Source: TMP-24 sp041397305 (GTDB lineage Bacteria; Pseudomonadota; Alphaproteobacteria; Rhodobacterales; Rhodobacteraceae). From it: 64,000 nt of DNA. Shown here in pieces: positions 1-8,437 of this stretch. Location: assembly GCA_041397305.1 (NCBI GenBank), contig JAWKWX010000002.1, positions 310,001 to 374,000 on the forward strand, written 5' to 3'. Positions within the stretch are counted from its first letter, which is position 1; the number at the start of each line of letters is the position of its first letter. The notes under the pieces are model-generated. The model saw nothing but the letters and a program-made list of their open reading frames with translations, was not told the origin of the DNA and ran no database searches. Both the position numbers and the translations under genes were made by a program.

Positions 1-290
1 TCGACGACCGGACCGACATGCTGAAGATGGCGCGCTTCGCGATGGAGTTCTGCGCGATTGAGTCCTGCGGCAAGTGCACCCCCTGCCGGATCGGGGCGGT
101 GCGCGGCGTGGAAACCGTCGACCGGATCGCGGCAGGCGACCCTGCCGCCATGCCGATCCTCAAGGATTTGTGCAATACTATGAAACTGGGGTCACTCTGC
201 GCCCTTGGGGGCTTCACCCCCTATCCGGTGATGAGCGCCGTGACCCATTTCCCCGATGACTTCGCCCGTTCGAAGGAGGCTGCGGAATGA
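1..290 (+). CDS. fdsB: NAD-dependent formate dehydrogenase beta subunit, C-terminal part (partial at window edge)
   Basis: Only the last 96 or so codons are present; the gene begins before the window, with the reading frame entering at base 3. The visible part carries the motif ESCGKCTPCR followed by a later Cys in LGSLCALGG, which is the 4Fe-4S binding signature of the NuoF/FdsB flavoprotein family. In soluble fds-type formate dehydrogenases this subunit holds FMN and an iron-sulfur cluster and passes electrons from the molybdenum subunit to NAD+. The assignment to fdsB rather than nuoF rests on the downstream genes fdsA, fdsC and fdsD in the same orientation. Its stop overlaps the start of the next gene by 4 bases (ATGA), implying translational coupling. 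Confidence 0.9.
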   Translation, partial: DDRTDMLKMARFAMEFCAIESCGKCTPCRIGAVRGVETVDRIAAGDPAAMPILKDLCNTMKLGSLCALGGFTPYPVMSAVTHFPDDFARSKEAAE

Positions 291-505
291 CCGAGAAAGT
301 CAAAGGACCCGCATCCTATTTCCCCTCCATCGAAAAGGCGTACAATCAGCCTATGGACCATTGGTTCGCCCTGATCGCGCCGCTGCTGGACCAGCCGCAC
401 ATGCAGATCGTCCAATACCTGAAGGACGCGCACAAGATGGGCCATGGACATGCAAATGCCATCGTCGCGCATCAGCTCGCCAAGATGAAAGGTGCGTCAA
501 AATGA
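287..505 (+). CDS. DUF4287-like small protein inside the formate dehydrogenase operon
   Basis: A 72-residue soluble protein with no signal peptide or membrane segment. Its C-terminal half contains KMGHGHANAIVAHQ, matching the GHGHAxAI signature of DUF4287 domains; the N-terminal half is helical with aromatic residues (SYFPSIEKAY). The function of the domain is unknown. The gene is coupled on both sides: ATGA overlaps with fdsB upstream and with fdsA downstream (start at 502 inside its stop). The usual fds order places fdsA directly after fdsB, so this is an inserted cistron. Because it must be made together with the two big subunits it may be an assembly factor or accessory subunit, but that is inference. 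Confidence 0.75.
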   Translation: MTEKVKGPASYFPSIEKAYNQPMDHWFALIAPLLDQPHMQIVQYLKDAHKMGHGHANAIVAHQLAKMKGASK

Positions 506-3396
506 AAGACTTCATCCTTCCCGATCAGGATTTCGGCACCCCCGCCTCGAAAGCGAAAGAGATGGTCACGCTGACCATCGACGGGTTCGACGTCACCGTG
601 CCCGCAGGCACCTCGATCATGCGCGCGGCGAAGGAAGTGGGGATTTCCGTCCCCAAACTCTGCGCCACCGACATGGTTGACGCCTTCGGCTCTTGCCGTC
701 TGTGCCTGGTGGAAATCGAAGGCCGCGCGGGCACGCCCGCCAGCTGCACCACCCCCGTCGCCCCCGGCATCAAGGTTCATACTCAGACCGGCCGCCTGAA
801 GGACATCCGCCGCGGCGTGATGGAACTTTACATCTCCGACCACCCGCTCGACTGCCTGACCTGCGTGTCGAACGGCGATTGCGAATTGCAGGACATGGCA
901 GGCGTGGTCGGCCTGCGCGATGTGCGCTACGAGGCGCCTCCCCAATCTGACCTGTCGACCCATTTCCGCGCCAAGAACACCAGCGGCGAAGCCAACCCGC
1001 AGTTCATCCCCAAGGACGAATCGAACCCCTATTTCTCCTACGATCCGTCGAAATGCATCGTCTGCTCGCGCTGCGTGAGGGCCTGCGAGGAAGTGCAGGG
1101 CACCTTCGCCCTGACGATCGAGGGGCGTGGCTGGGACAGCCGGGTGAAGGCGGGGATGAAGTCGGACACGTTCCTGACGTCCGACTGCGTCTCCTGCGGC
1201 GCCTGTGTGCAGGCCTGCCCGACCGGGACGCTTGCCGAAAAATCGATGTACGAGATCGGCACCCCGGAACGGTCGGTCATCACCACCTGCGCCTATTGCG
1301 GTGTGGGCTGCTCCTTCAAGGCCGAGATGCGGGGCGACGAGCTGGTCCGCATGGTCCCCTACAAGCAGGGCAAGGCCAACCGCGGCCACAGTTGCGTGAA
1401 GGGCCGTTTCGCCTATGGCTATGCCAGCCACAAGGACCGGATCCTGAACCCGATGATCCGCGACAAGATCACCGACCCCTGGAAGGAAGTGACCTGGGCC
1501 GAGGCGATGGACTTCGCCGCCGCGCGGATGAAGGCCATTCAGGCCAAACACGGCAAGGAATCGGTCGGGGTCATCACGTCCAGCCGCTGCACCAATGAAG
1601 AAACCTATCTGGTGCAGAAACTGACCCGCGCGGTCTTCGGCAACAACAACACCGACACCTGCGCCCGCGTCTGCCACTCGCCCACGGGTTACGGCCTTGG
1701 CCAGACCTTCGGCACCTCGGCCGGCACACAGGACTTTGACTCGGTCGAGGAAACCGATGTCGCCATCGTCATCGGCGCGAACCCGGCCGCCGGCCATCCG
1801 GTGTTTGCCTCGCGCCTGAAGAAGCGCCTGCGTCAGGGCGCGCAACTGATCGTCATCGACCCGCGCCGGACGGAAATGGTGCAGTCGAACCATATCAAGG
1901 CCGCGCATCATCTGGCGCTGCGCCCCGGCACGAACGTGGCGGTCGTCACCGCGCTCGCCCATGTGATCGTGACCGAAAAGCTTTATGACGAGGCCTTCAT
2001 CCGCGAGCGCTGCGACTGGGACGAATTCCAGGACTATATGGAATTCGCCGCCGACGAACGCCACAGCCCCGAGCGGATCGAAAGTTTCACCGGCGTCCCG
2101 GCGGCAGAAGTCCGCGCCGCCGCGCGGCTCTATGCAGGCGCGCGCAATGGGTCGATCTACTACGGCCTCGGCGTGACCGAACACAGCCAGGGCTCCACGA
2201 CCGTCATCGGCATCGCGAACCTTGCGATGCTGACCGGCAACATCGGCCGCCCCGGCGTGGGCGTGAATCCGCTGCGCGGTCAGAACAACGTGCAGGGCTC
2301 CTGCGACATGGGGTCCTTCCCGCACGAACTGCCGGGCTACCGCCATGTGAAGAACCCCGAGGTGCGCGACATCTTCGAGCGTCTCTGGGGCGTAACGATT
2401 TCCTCCGAACCGGGGCTCCGCATCCCCAACATGCTGGATGCAGCCGTCGAGGGCACCTTCAAGGGGCTCTACTGCCAGGGCGAGGACATCCTGCAATCCG
2501 ACCCCGACACCCACCATGTCGCCTCGGGCCTCGCGGCGATGGACTGCGTGATCGTCCATGACCTTTTCCTGAACGAAACCGCGAACTACGCCCATGTCTT
2601 TTTCCCCGGCTCCTCGTTCCTGGAGAAGGACGGCACTTTCACCAACGCCGAACGCCGCATCAACCGTGTGCGCAAGGTGATGGCACCGAAGAACGGTTAT
2701 GCGGACTGGGAGATCACCCAGATGCTCGCCAATGCCATGGGTGCGAACTGGACCTATGCGCATCCCTCGGAAATCATGGCCGAAATCGCGGCAACGACTC
2801 CGTCCTTCGCGAACGTCACCTATGAGCTTCTGGACGAACGCGGCTCGGTCCAGTGGCCCTGCAACGACAAGGCTCCGGACGGAACGCCCCTGGTCCATGT
2901 GGACGGATTCGTGCGCGGCAAGGGCAAGTTCATCCGCACCGATTACGTGGCCACCGACGAAAAGACCGGGCCTCGGTTCCCGCTTCTGCTGACCACGGGC
3001 AGGATCCTCAGCCAGTACAATGTCGGCGCCCAGACCCGGCGAACGGAAAACAATGTCTGGCACGATCAGGACATCCTGGAGATCCACCCCCACGACGCCG
3101 AGAACCGCGGCGTCAAGGATGGCGATTTCGTGCGCCTCTCCTCGCGGTCCGGCGAAACCACGCTGCGCGCGGAAATCACCGACCGCGTCTCGCCGGGTGT
3201 CGTCTACACGACCTTCCACCATCCGACGACACAGGCGAACGTCGTCACCACCGACTTCTCGGACTGGGCCACCAACTGTCCGGAATACAAGGTCACGGCG
3301 GTGCAGGTGAGCCCGTCGAACGGCCCATCCGAATGGCAGGTCGAATATGAGGCGCAGGCCGACATGGCCCGCCGCATCCTGCCCGCGGCCGAGTGA
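502..3396 (+). CDS. fdsA: NAD-dependent formate dehydrogenase alpha (molybdenum) subunit
   Basis: A 964-residue molybdopterin oxidoreductase that oxidises formate to CO2 in the cytoplasm. Domains in order: an N-terminal 2Fe-2S ferredoxin fold with CRLCLVEIEG (about residues 70-80); a NuoG-type His/Cys cluster site HPLDCLTCVSNGDC; two 4Fe-4S motifs CIVCSRCVRAC and CVSCGACVQAC; the 4Fe-4S motif of the molybdopterin domain (CAYCGVGC); then the bis-MGD domain to the C terminus. The molybdenum ligand is Cys391, followed by the catalytic His in CHSPTGYG, so this is a Cys and not a selenocysteine enzyme. The ATG at 502 is used because it overlaps the stop of the preceding gene and the protein starts at the expected ferredoxin domain. 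It is followed at once by fdsC. Confidence 0.96.
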   Translation: MKDFILPDQDFGTPASKAKEMVTLTIDGFDVTVPAGTSIMRAAKEVGISVPKLCATDMVDAFGSCRLCLVEIEGRAGTPASCTTPVAPGIKVHTQTGRLKDIRRGVMELYISDHPLDCLTCVSNGDCELQDMAGVVGLRDVRYEAPPQSDLSTHFRAKNTSGEANPQFIPKDESNPYFSYDPSKCIVCSRCVRACEEVQGTFALTIEGRGWDSRVKAGMKSDTFLTSDCVSCGACVQACPTGTLAEKSMYEIGTPERSVITTCAYCGVGCSFKAEMRGDELVRMVPYKQGKANRGHSCVKGRFAYGYASHKDRILNPMIRDKITDPWKEVTWAEAMDFAAARMKAIQAKHGKESVGVITSSRCTNEETYLVQKLTRAVFGNNNTDTCARVCHSPTGYGLGQTFGTSAGTQDFDSVEETDVAIVIGANPAAGHPVFASRLKKRLRQGAQLIVIDPRRTEMVQSNHIKAAHHLALRPGTNVAVVTALAHVIVTEKLYDEAFIRERCDWDEFQDYMEFAADERHSPERIESFTGVPAAEVRAAARLYAGARNGSIYYGLGVTEHSQGSTTVIGIANLAMLTGNIGRPGVGVNPLRGQNNVQGSCDMGSFPHELPGYRHVKNPEVRDIFERLWGVTISSEPGLRIPNMLDAAVEGTFKGLYCQGEDILQSDPDTHHVASGLAAMDCVIVHDLFLNETANYAHVFFPGSSFLEKDGTFTNAERRINRVRKVMAPKNGYADWEITQMLANAMGANWTYAHPSEIMAEIAATTPSFANVTYELLDERGSVQWPCNDKAPDGTPLVHVDGFVRGKGKFIRTDYVATDEKTGPRFPLLLTTGRILSQYNVGAQTRRTENNVWHDQDILEIHPHDAENRGVKDGDFVRLSSRSGETTLRAEITDRVSPGVVYTTFHHPTTQANVVTTDFSDWATNCPEYKVTAVQVSPSNGPSEWQVEYEAQADMARRILPAAE

Positions 3397-4211
3397 TGCA
3401 GACCCACCGCGCCATAGGCCGCCTCGCCTTCCGGGCGGGGCGGTGGGAGCGCGGGAACCGCGCCGTGCCGGAAGAAGTGCCGGTCGCGCTGGTCTATAAC
3501 GGCACGACGCAGGCCGTGATGATGGCGACACCTGCCGCGCTTGACGATTTCGGACTGGGATTTTCGCTGACCGAAGGCATCGTCGCCGACCGGTCGGACA
3601 TCCGCGAAACCGAGATCGTCGAACTGCCGCAAGGTATCGAGATCCGCATGTGGCTGGCGCCCGAGGCCGAGGCCCGATTTCAGGCCCGCCGTCGCGCCCA
3701 GGTGGGGCCCGTGGGCTGCGGCCTGTGTGGGATCGATTCGATCGCCGAGGCGATGCGGGCCCTTCCGCCAGTCTCAGGCGCCGCGCGCCTCACACCCGCC
3801 GATTGCGAAGCGGCGATGAAGGGCCTCATGCGCCACCAGGCGCTGAACGACACGACCCGCGCCGCCCATGCGGCGGGTTTCTACATCCCCGGCCAGGGCG
3901 TGATCCTCGCCCGCGAGGATGTGGGCCGCCACAATGCGCTCGACAAGCTCGCAGGCGCCATGGCGCGCGCGGGTCTGAGGGCCGCGGACGGTGCCCTGGT
4001 CATCACCAGCCGCGTCTCGGTCGATATGGTGCAGAAGGCCGCAATGATCGGCGCGCCGGTGCTGATGGCGGCTTCGGCGCCCACCGCGCTCGCCATCGAC
4101 CAAGCCGATGCCGCGGGCCTGACCCTGATCGCCGTCCTGCGTGGCAGCGAATTCGAACTGTTCACCCATCCCGAAAGATTTGACGGAAACGAGGCTGCCG
4201 ATGTCGCCTGA
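3396..4211 (+). CDS. fdsC: Formate dehydrogenase accessory sulfurtransferase FdhD/FdsC
   Basis: A 271-residue FdhD-family protein. FdhD/FdsC delivers sulfur to, or protects, the bis-MGD cofactor before it is inserted into the formate dehydrogenase alpha subunit. The active-site loop GCGLCGID holds the conserved CxxC pair (Cys108 and Cys111), and the C-terminal segment REDVGRHNALDKL is the family's cofactor-binding signature. The ATG at 3396 shares its first base with the fdsA stop; a GTG one codon earlier (3393) is an alternative. The end overlaps the start of fdsD by 11 bases, as expected for a tightly coupled fds operon. Confidence 0.93.
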   Translation: MQTHRAIGRLAFRAGRWERGNRAVPEEVPVALVYNGTTQAVMMATPAALDDFGLGFSLTEGIVADRSDIRETEIVELPQGIEIRMWLAPEAEARFQARRRAQVGPVGCGLCGIDSIAEAMRALPPVSGAARLTPADCEAAMKGLMRHQALNDTTRAAHAAGFYIPGQGVILAREDVGRHNALDKLAGAMARAGLRAADGALVITSRVSVDMVQKAAMIGAPVLMAASAPTALAIDQADAAGLTLIAVLRGSEFELFTHPERFDGNEAADVA

Positions 4212-4422
4212 GAAAATGATCCGCATGGCCAACCAGATCGCGACCTTCTTTGAAACAAGGAAGCATGACGAGGCGGTCGCCGGCACCGCCGCCCATATCA
4301 GCGATTTCTGGGAACCGCGCATGCGCAAGCAGCTTTTCGATCATATCGCGGCAGGCGGTCAGGGGCTGAAGCCGCTGGTGATCGAAGCCGCGGCGAAGAT
4401 CCGGCCGGTGCAGGCAGCCTGA
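4201..4422 (+). CDS. fdsD: Formate dehydrogenase delta subunit
   Basis: A 73-residue protein with the pattern MIRMANQIATFF...HISDFWEPRMR, typical of FdsD. The family is small and is needed for an active enzyme in organisms with an fdsGBACD operon; it has been reported to associate with the FdsABG complex and FdsC. The start is the ATG at 4201, inside fdsC; an in-frame upstream start at 4141 would overlap fdsC by 71 bases and adds no family sequence. It is the last gene of the operon and is followed by a hairpin and a convergent glpK. Confidence 0.92.
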   Translation: MSPEKMIRMANQIATFFETRKHDEAVAGTAAHISDFWEPRMRKQLFDHIAAGGQGLKPLVIEAAAKIRPVQAA

Positions 4423-4423
4423 G

Positions 4424-4454
4424 GCTCGCGGGGGCTCTGCCCCCAAGCCCGAGC
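4424..4454. terminator. Hairpin between convergent fdsD and glpK, probable terminator
   Basis: An inner 6-bp stem GGGGGC/GCCCCC with a TCT loop (4430-4444) sits inside an outer 5-bp stem GCTCG/CGAGC (4424-4428 and 4450-4454). It lies just after the fdsD stop and before the end of the convergent glpK. There is no long T-run, so it could be a bidirectional transcript-end structure rather than a classical terminator. It also resembles the dispersed GGGGG..CCCCC elements at 43865, 55016 and 62269. Confidence 0.5.
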
Positions 4455-4492
4455 GACGCGCGCAGGCGTTCTTCGGGACAGAAAGTGACTGG

Positions 4493-5977
4493 TCAGACAG
4501 AGAGTGTCGCCTGGACAGCCCGTTGCCAGCGCCGATACCTGGCGTCGCGGGTCGCCTCGTCCATCCCTGGCCTGAACTGCCGGTCAAGCGCCCATGTGCG
4601 GGCGAACCCCTCGGCATCGGGGTAGAGCCCGGCCTGCATGCCCGCGAGCCAGGCGGCGCCAAGGGCGGTGGTTTCGGTGATGACCGGCCGGTCGACCGGC
4701 GCCCCGATGATGTCGGCCAGGAACTGCATCGTCCAGTCGGACGCGACCATGCCACCATCGACGCGCAGGACACCGCCAGCCGCGCCCTGCCAGTCGGCGC
4801 GCATCGCCTCCAGAAGGTCGCGGGTCTGGAAACCCACGCTTTCCAGCGCCGCCCTTGCCAGCTCTGCCGGACCCGAGCCGCGCGTGAGCCCGTAAACCGC
4901 GCCCCGGCAGTCGGCGTTCCAGTAGGGCGCGCCGAGGCCGGTGAAGGCCGGAACGAGGATCACATCCTGCCCGGGGTCTGCGGCTTCTGCGAGGGGTTGG
5001 GTCTCCTTCGCCTCGCGGATGATCTTCAGCCCGTCGCGCAGCCATTGCACCACGGCGCCCGCGATGAAGATCGAGCCTTCCAGCGCATAGGCGGTCTTGC
5101 CGCCCATCCTATAGGCGATGGTGCCCAGAAGCCGCGAGTGGCTTTCGACCAGCGTGTCGCCGGTGTTGAGAAGCGCGAAACACCCCGTCCCATAGGTCGA
5201 TTTCATCATGCCGGGGGCGAAGCAGGCCTGACCGATGGTGGCCGCCTGCTGATCGCCCGCGACGCCGAGGATCGGGATTGCCCGGCCGAAGAGGTCAGGC
5301 CGCGTCGTGCCAAACTCGGCGGCGCAATCGCGGACCTCCGGCAGCATGGCGCGGGGAATGTTCAGAAGCCGCAGGATGTCCTGGTCCCAATGGTTCTCGC
5401 GGATGTTGAAGAGGAGGGTCCGTGCGGCATTCGTGGCGTCGGTCGCATGGACCTTGCCGCCGGTGAGGCGCCAGATCAGGAAGCTGTCGATGGTGCCGAA
5501 GAGGAGATCGCCCCTCTCCGCCCTTGCCCGCGCGCCCGCGACATTATCGAGGATCCAGGCAAGCTTGGTCCCCGAGAAATAGGGGTCGAGCAGGAGACCG
5601 GTCTTCCGGGTGACCTGCGGTTCGTGGCCCGCCGCCTTCAGCCGCGCGCAGGTCTCGGCGGTGCGGCGGTCCTGCCAGACGATGGCACGGTGGATGGGCT
5701 CGCCAGTCGCCTTGTCCCAGACGACGGTCGTCTCGCGCTGGTTGGTGATGCCGATCGCGGTGATGTCGGCGGCAGTCAGACCGGCCCGGTCGATGGCGCC
5801 GCGGACGGTGGCGGTGACGGTGGACCAGATTTCCTCGGCATCATGTTCGACCCAGCCCGAGGCCGGGAAATGCTGGGTGAATTCCTGCTGGGCGGATGCC
5901 TTCACCCGCATCTCGCGGTCGAAGACGATGGCGCGCGACGAGGTCGTGCCCTGGTCGATGGCAACGATATGGCTCAT
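4493..5977 (-). CDS. glpK: Glycerol kinase
   Basis: A 494-residue FGGY-family sugar kinase that phosphorylates glycerol to sn-glycerol 3-phosphate with ATP. The N terminus IVAIDQGTTSSRAIVFD is the phosphate-1 loop of glycerol kinases; NQRETTVVWD and VWQDRRTAETC are glycerol-binding-region motifs; DGGMVASDWTMQFLAD near residue 405 is the C-terminal FGGY signature. Length is normal for GlpK. Its ATG overlaps the stop of glpD by 4 bases, so the two are translated from one mRNA. No glycerol facilitator gene lies in the cluster, so uptake must be by diffusion or be encoded elsewhere. Confidence 0.96.
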   Translation of the reverse strand: MSHIVAIDQGTTSSRAIVFDREMRVKASAQQEFTQHFPASGWVEHDAEEIWSTVTATVRGAIDRAGLTAADITAIGITNQRETTVVWDKATGEPIHRAIVWQDRRTAETCARLKAAGHEPQVTRKTGLLLDPYFSGTKLAWILDNVAGARARAERGDLLFGTIDSFLIWRLTGGKVHATDATNAARTLLFNIRENHWDQDILRLLNIPRAMLPEVRDCAAEFGTTRPDLFGRAIPILGVAGDQQAATIGQACFAPGMMKSTYGTGCFALLNTGDTLVESHSRLLGTIAYRMGGKTAYALEGSIFIAGAVVQWLRDGLKIIREAKETQPLAEAADPGQDVILVPAFTGLGAPYWNADCRGAVYGLTRGSGPAELARAALESVGFQTRDLLEAMRADWQGAAGGVLRVDGGMVASDWTMQFLADIIGAPVDRPVITETTALGAAWLAGMQAGLYPDAEGFARTWALDRQFRPGMDEATRDARYRRWQRAVQATLSV

Positions 5978-7536
5978 GCTCCGGCCTTCTCCTTCATCCA
6001 GTCGTCCAGCGCGGCGATCTCCTCTGCCGTCATCCTGAGCCCGAGCTTGGATCGCCGCCAGACCACATCCTCCGCGGTGCGTGCAAACTCCTTCGACATG
6101 AGCCAGTCGACTTCCCGCTCCGTCAAGCCCGCACCGAAGGCGCGACCGAGATCCTCGGCGCGGGCCGCCCCGGCGACAATCTTCACGGCCTCGGTCCCAT
6201 AGGCGCGCGCGAGGCGGCGGCAGGTGTAGTCGCTGAGGACCGGATGGTCGATCTTCAGCATGGCCGCGAGGCTCGGCGTTGCCCCGACAGAGAAATCGCC
6301 CCCGGCGAGCGCCACCCCGGCGGTCCAGTCGCCGCGCTTGGGTGCCAGGAACGGCACGATTTTCGCCAGAGCCGCCTCGGACAATTTGCGATAGGTGGTG
6401 ATCTTGCCGCCGAACACGGACAGCATCGGCGGCCCGTTCTGGTCCAGCGACAGGACATAGTCTCGCGTCGCCGCCTGCGCCGATTTCGCACCATCATTGT
6501 AAAGCGGCCGGACGCCCGAATAGGTCCAGACCACCTGATCGCGGGTCACCGGCCTTTCGAAATAGTTCGAGGCGAAGGCGCAAAGATAGTCCTGCTCCGC
6601 CTCGGTGCAGATGGGGCCGGCCGGATCGTCGCCATGGTCGACATCGGTGGTGCCGATCAGGGTGAAATCTTCCTCGTAGGGAATGGCAAAGATGATGCGC
6701 CCATCCTCGCCCTGGAAGAAATAACAGCGGTCATGGTCGAAGAGCTTGCGAACCACGATATGGCTGCCCCGCACCAGGCGGATCGTTTCCTTCGTGTCTA
6801 TATGGGCGATGCCGCGCACGACCTTCTCGACCCAGGGCCCGCCTGCATTGACGAGGACCCTGGCGCGGCGCCTCTCCACCTGCCCGTTGCGTTCCAGCGT
6901 GACTGTCCAGTGATCGCCGGTCCGCTCCGCGCCGGTGACGCGGGCACGGGTGAGGATTTCTGCACCCCGCTCCGCCGCGTCGCGGGCGTTCAGCACGACA
7001 AGCCGCGCGTCCTCGACCCAGCAATCGGAATATTCGTATGCTTTCGCGAATTTTCGTTTCAGGGGCGCGCCTGCCGGATCTTTCCGCAGGTCAAGCGTGC
7101 GGGTGCCCGGCAGGATTTTCCGACCACCGAGATGATCGTAGAGGAATAGGCCAAGACGGATCAGCCAGGCCGGGCGACGGCCGCGCATCCAGGGCATGAA
7201 AAGGTTCAGGAGGTGCGAGGTCGGGGTTTCGCCTTCGAACCGCATGTCGGGATGGTAGGGCAGGACGAAGCGCATCGGCCAGGAGATATGGGGCATCGCA
7301 CTCAAAAGCACTTCACGTTCTTTCAATGCCTTACGGACAAGCCCGATTTCGAAATATTCCAGATAGCGCAGGCCGCCGTGGAAAAGCTTGGTCGAGGCTG
7401 ACGAGGTGGCGGACGCCAGATCATTCATCTCGGCGAGCGAGACCGACAGGCCACGCCCCGCTGCGTCACGGGCAATGCCGCAGCCGTTGATGCCACCGCC
7501 GATGATGAAAATATCGTAGAGCCTGTCCGAATCCAT
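5974..7536 (-). CDS. glpD: Aerobic glycerol-3-phosphate dehydrogenase
   Basis: A 520-residue FAD enzyme that oxidises glycerol 3-phosphate to dihydroxyacetone phosphate and passes electrons to quinone at the inner membrane face. The dinucleotide-binding motif IIGGGINGCGIARDAAGRG is at residues 10-28; the DAO-type domain runs to about residue 360, with FHGGLRYLE and a C-terminal GlpD domain ending in RRSKLGLRMTAEE. It is the first gene of the glpDK unit and is divergently transcribed from a DeoR/GlpR-type regulator, the usual source of repression when glycerol 3-phosphate is absent. Confidence 0.96.
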   Translation of the reverse strand: MDSDRLYDIFIIGGGINGCGIARDAAGRGLSVSLAEMNDLASATSSASTKLFHGGLRYLEYFEIGLVRKALKEREVLLSAMPHISWPMRFVLPYHPDMRFEGETPTSHLLNLFMPWMRGRRPAWLIRLGLFLYDHLGGRKILPGTRTLDLRKDPAGAPLKRKFAKAYEYSDCWVEDARLVVLNARDAAERGAEILTRARVTGAERTGDHWTVTLERNGQVERRRARVLVNAGGPWVEKVVRGIAHIDTKETIRLVRGSHIVVRKLFDHDRCYFFQGEDGRIIFAIPYEEDFTLIGTTDVDHGDDPAGPICTEAEQDYLCAFASNYFERPVTRDQVVWTYSGVRPLYNDGAKSAQAATRDYVLSLDQNGPPMLSVFGGKITTYRKLSEAALAKIVPFLAPKRGDWTAGVALAGGDFSVGATPSLAAMLKIDHPVLSDYTCRRLARAYGTEAVKIVAGAARAEDLGRAFGAGLTEREVDWLMSKEFARTAEDVVWRRSKLGLRMTAEEIAALDDWMKEKAGA

Positions 7537-7593
7537 GCCGCACCTTGGGAAGCTGAGGAATTGAAGGCGCCAGCGCGCGGTTTGTCAAATATT

Positions 7594-7618
7594 GCTTTCG
7601 TTTTTATTCGTTTTTTCT
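7594..7618. promoter_or_regulatory. Candidate GlpR operator between glpD and glpR
   Basis: In the 131-bp divergent gap a T-rich tract contains the direct repeat TTTCG-TTTTTATTCG-TTTTTT (from 7596). DeoR-family GlpR proteins of proteobacteria commonly bind short TTCG(A)-type repeats near glp promoters, and this tract is clearly richer in A and T than its surroundings. The exact operator is inferred, not shown. Confidence 0.45.
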
Positions 7619-7667
7619 TTGCAACGCTCACAGTTTTCGTAAGATGCGCCGGAAGGGAGCCCCCATA

Positions 7668-8432
7668 GTGCTGAGCCTGAGGCAGATCGAGATCGTGGAA
7701 CTGGCGCGGGCAGAGGGCAAGGTCCTGGTCGAGGAGCTTGCCGCGCGCTTCGGCGTGACCTTGCAGACCATCCGGCGCGACTTGTGCGATCTTGCCGATG
7801 CCGGGCGGCTGGCGCGCGTGCATGGCGGCGCCGTCCTGCGTTCGGGCGTCGCCAATATCGGCTATGCGGAGCGGCGCAGCCTGAATGCCGCCGCGAAGGC
7901 AGCGATCGGCCGGGCCTGCGCGGCGGCGATCCCCGACAACTCGTCGCTCTTTCTCAACATCGGCACCACGACCGAGGCGGTGGCGCGCGCTCTTCTCAGG
8001 CACCGGAACCTGACGGTGGTCACCAACAACCTCAATATCGCGAATATCCTCGCCGAAAGCGAAAGCTGCGAGGTGATCGTGGCCGGCGGCGTGCTGCGCA
8101 GGTCTGACGGCGGTCTGGTGGGCGACCTGACGCGCGAGGCGATTGCCGCCTTCAAGGTGGATCATGCGATCATCGGCACGTCCGCACTGGATGCTGAAGG
8201 CGAGCTTCTGGATTTCGACAGCCAGGAGGTTCATGTCAGCCGCGCGATCATCGGCCGGGCACGGCAGGCCTACCTTGTCGCCGATCATTCCAAGCTGACG
8301 CGCGCCGCGCCGGTGCGGATCGGGTCGTTGCGCGACCTTGCGGCGATCTTCACCGACCGGCCACTGCCCCAGGCGCTTGCCCGGAAATGCACCGACTGGG
8401 GCACTGCCGTAAACGTCGCCGGGCCAGGATAA
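7668..8432 (+). CDS. glpR: DeoR/GlpR family transcriptional repressor of the glycerol operon
   Basis: A 254-residue regulator. Residues 1-55 form the DeoR winged helix (VEELAARFGVTLQTIRRDL is the recognition helix region); the rest is the DeoRC sugar-phosphate sensor domain with NIGTTTEAVARAL and VADHSKLTR. The GTG at 7668 is preferred because GGAAGGGA stands 9 bases before it; an ATG at 7644 would add eight residues without a clear ribosome site. Position opposite glpD points to glycerol 3-phosphate as the inducer, by analogy with GlpR. Confidence 0.87.
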   Translation: MLSLRQIEIVELARAEGKVLVEELAARFGVTLQTIRRDLCDLADAGRLARVHGGAVLRSGVANIGYAERRSLNAAAKAAIGRACAAAIPDNSSLFLNIGTTTEAVARALLRHRNLTVVTNNLNIANILAESESCEVIVAGGVLRRSDGGLVGDLTREAIAAFKVDHAIIGTSALDAEGELLDFDSQEVHVSRAIIGRARQAYLVADHSKLTRAAPVRIGSLRDLAAIFTDRPLPQALARKCTDWGTAVNVAGPG

Positions 8433-8437
8433 CCCCG

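Noticed and set aside
472..3531. A 1019-codon minus-strand open frame covering fdsA
   Set aside because: It is antisense to a clearly conserved molybdenum subunit, has no family motifs and its composition is what high-GC codon bias produces.
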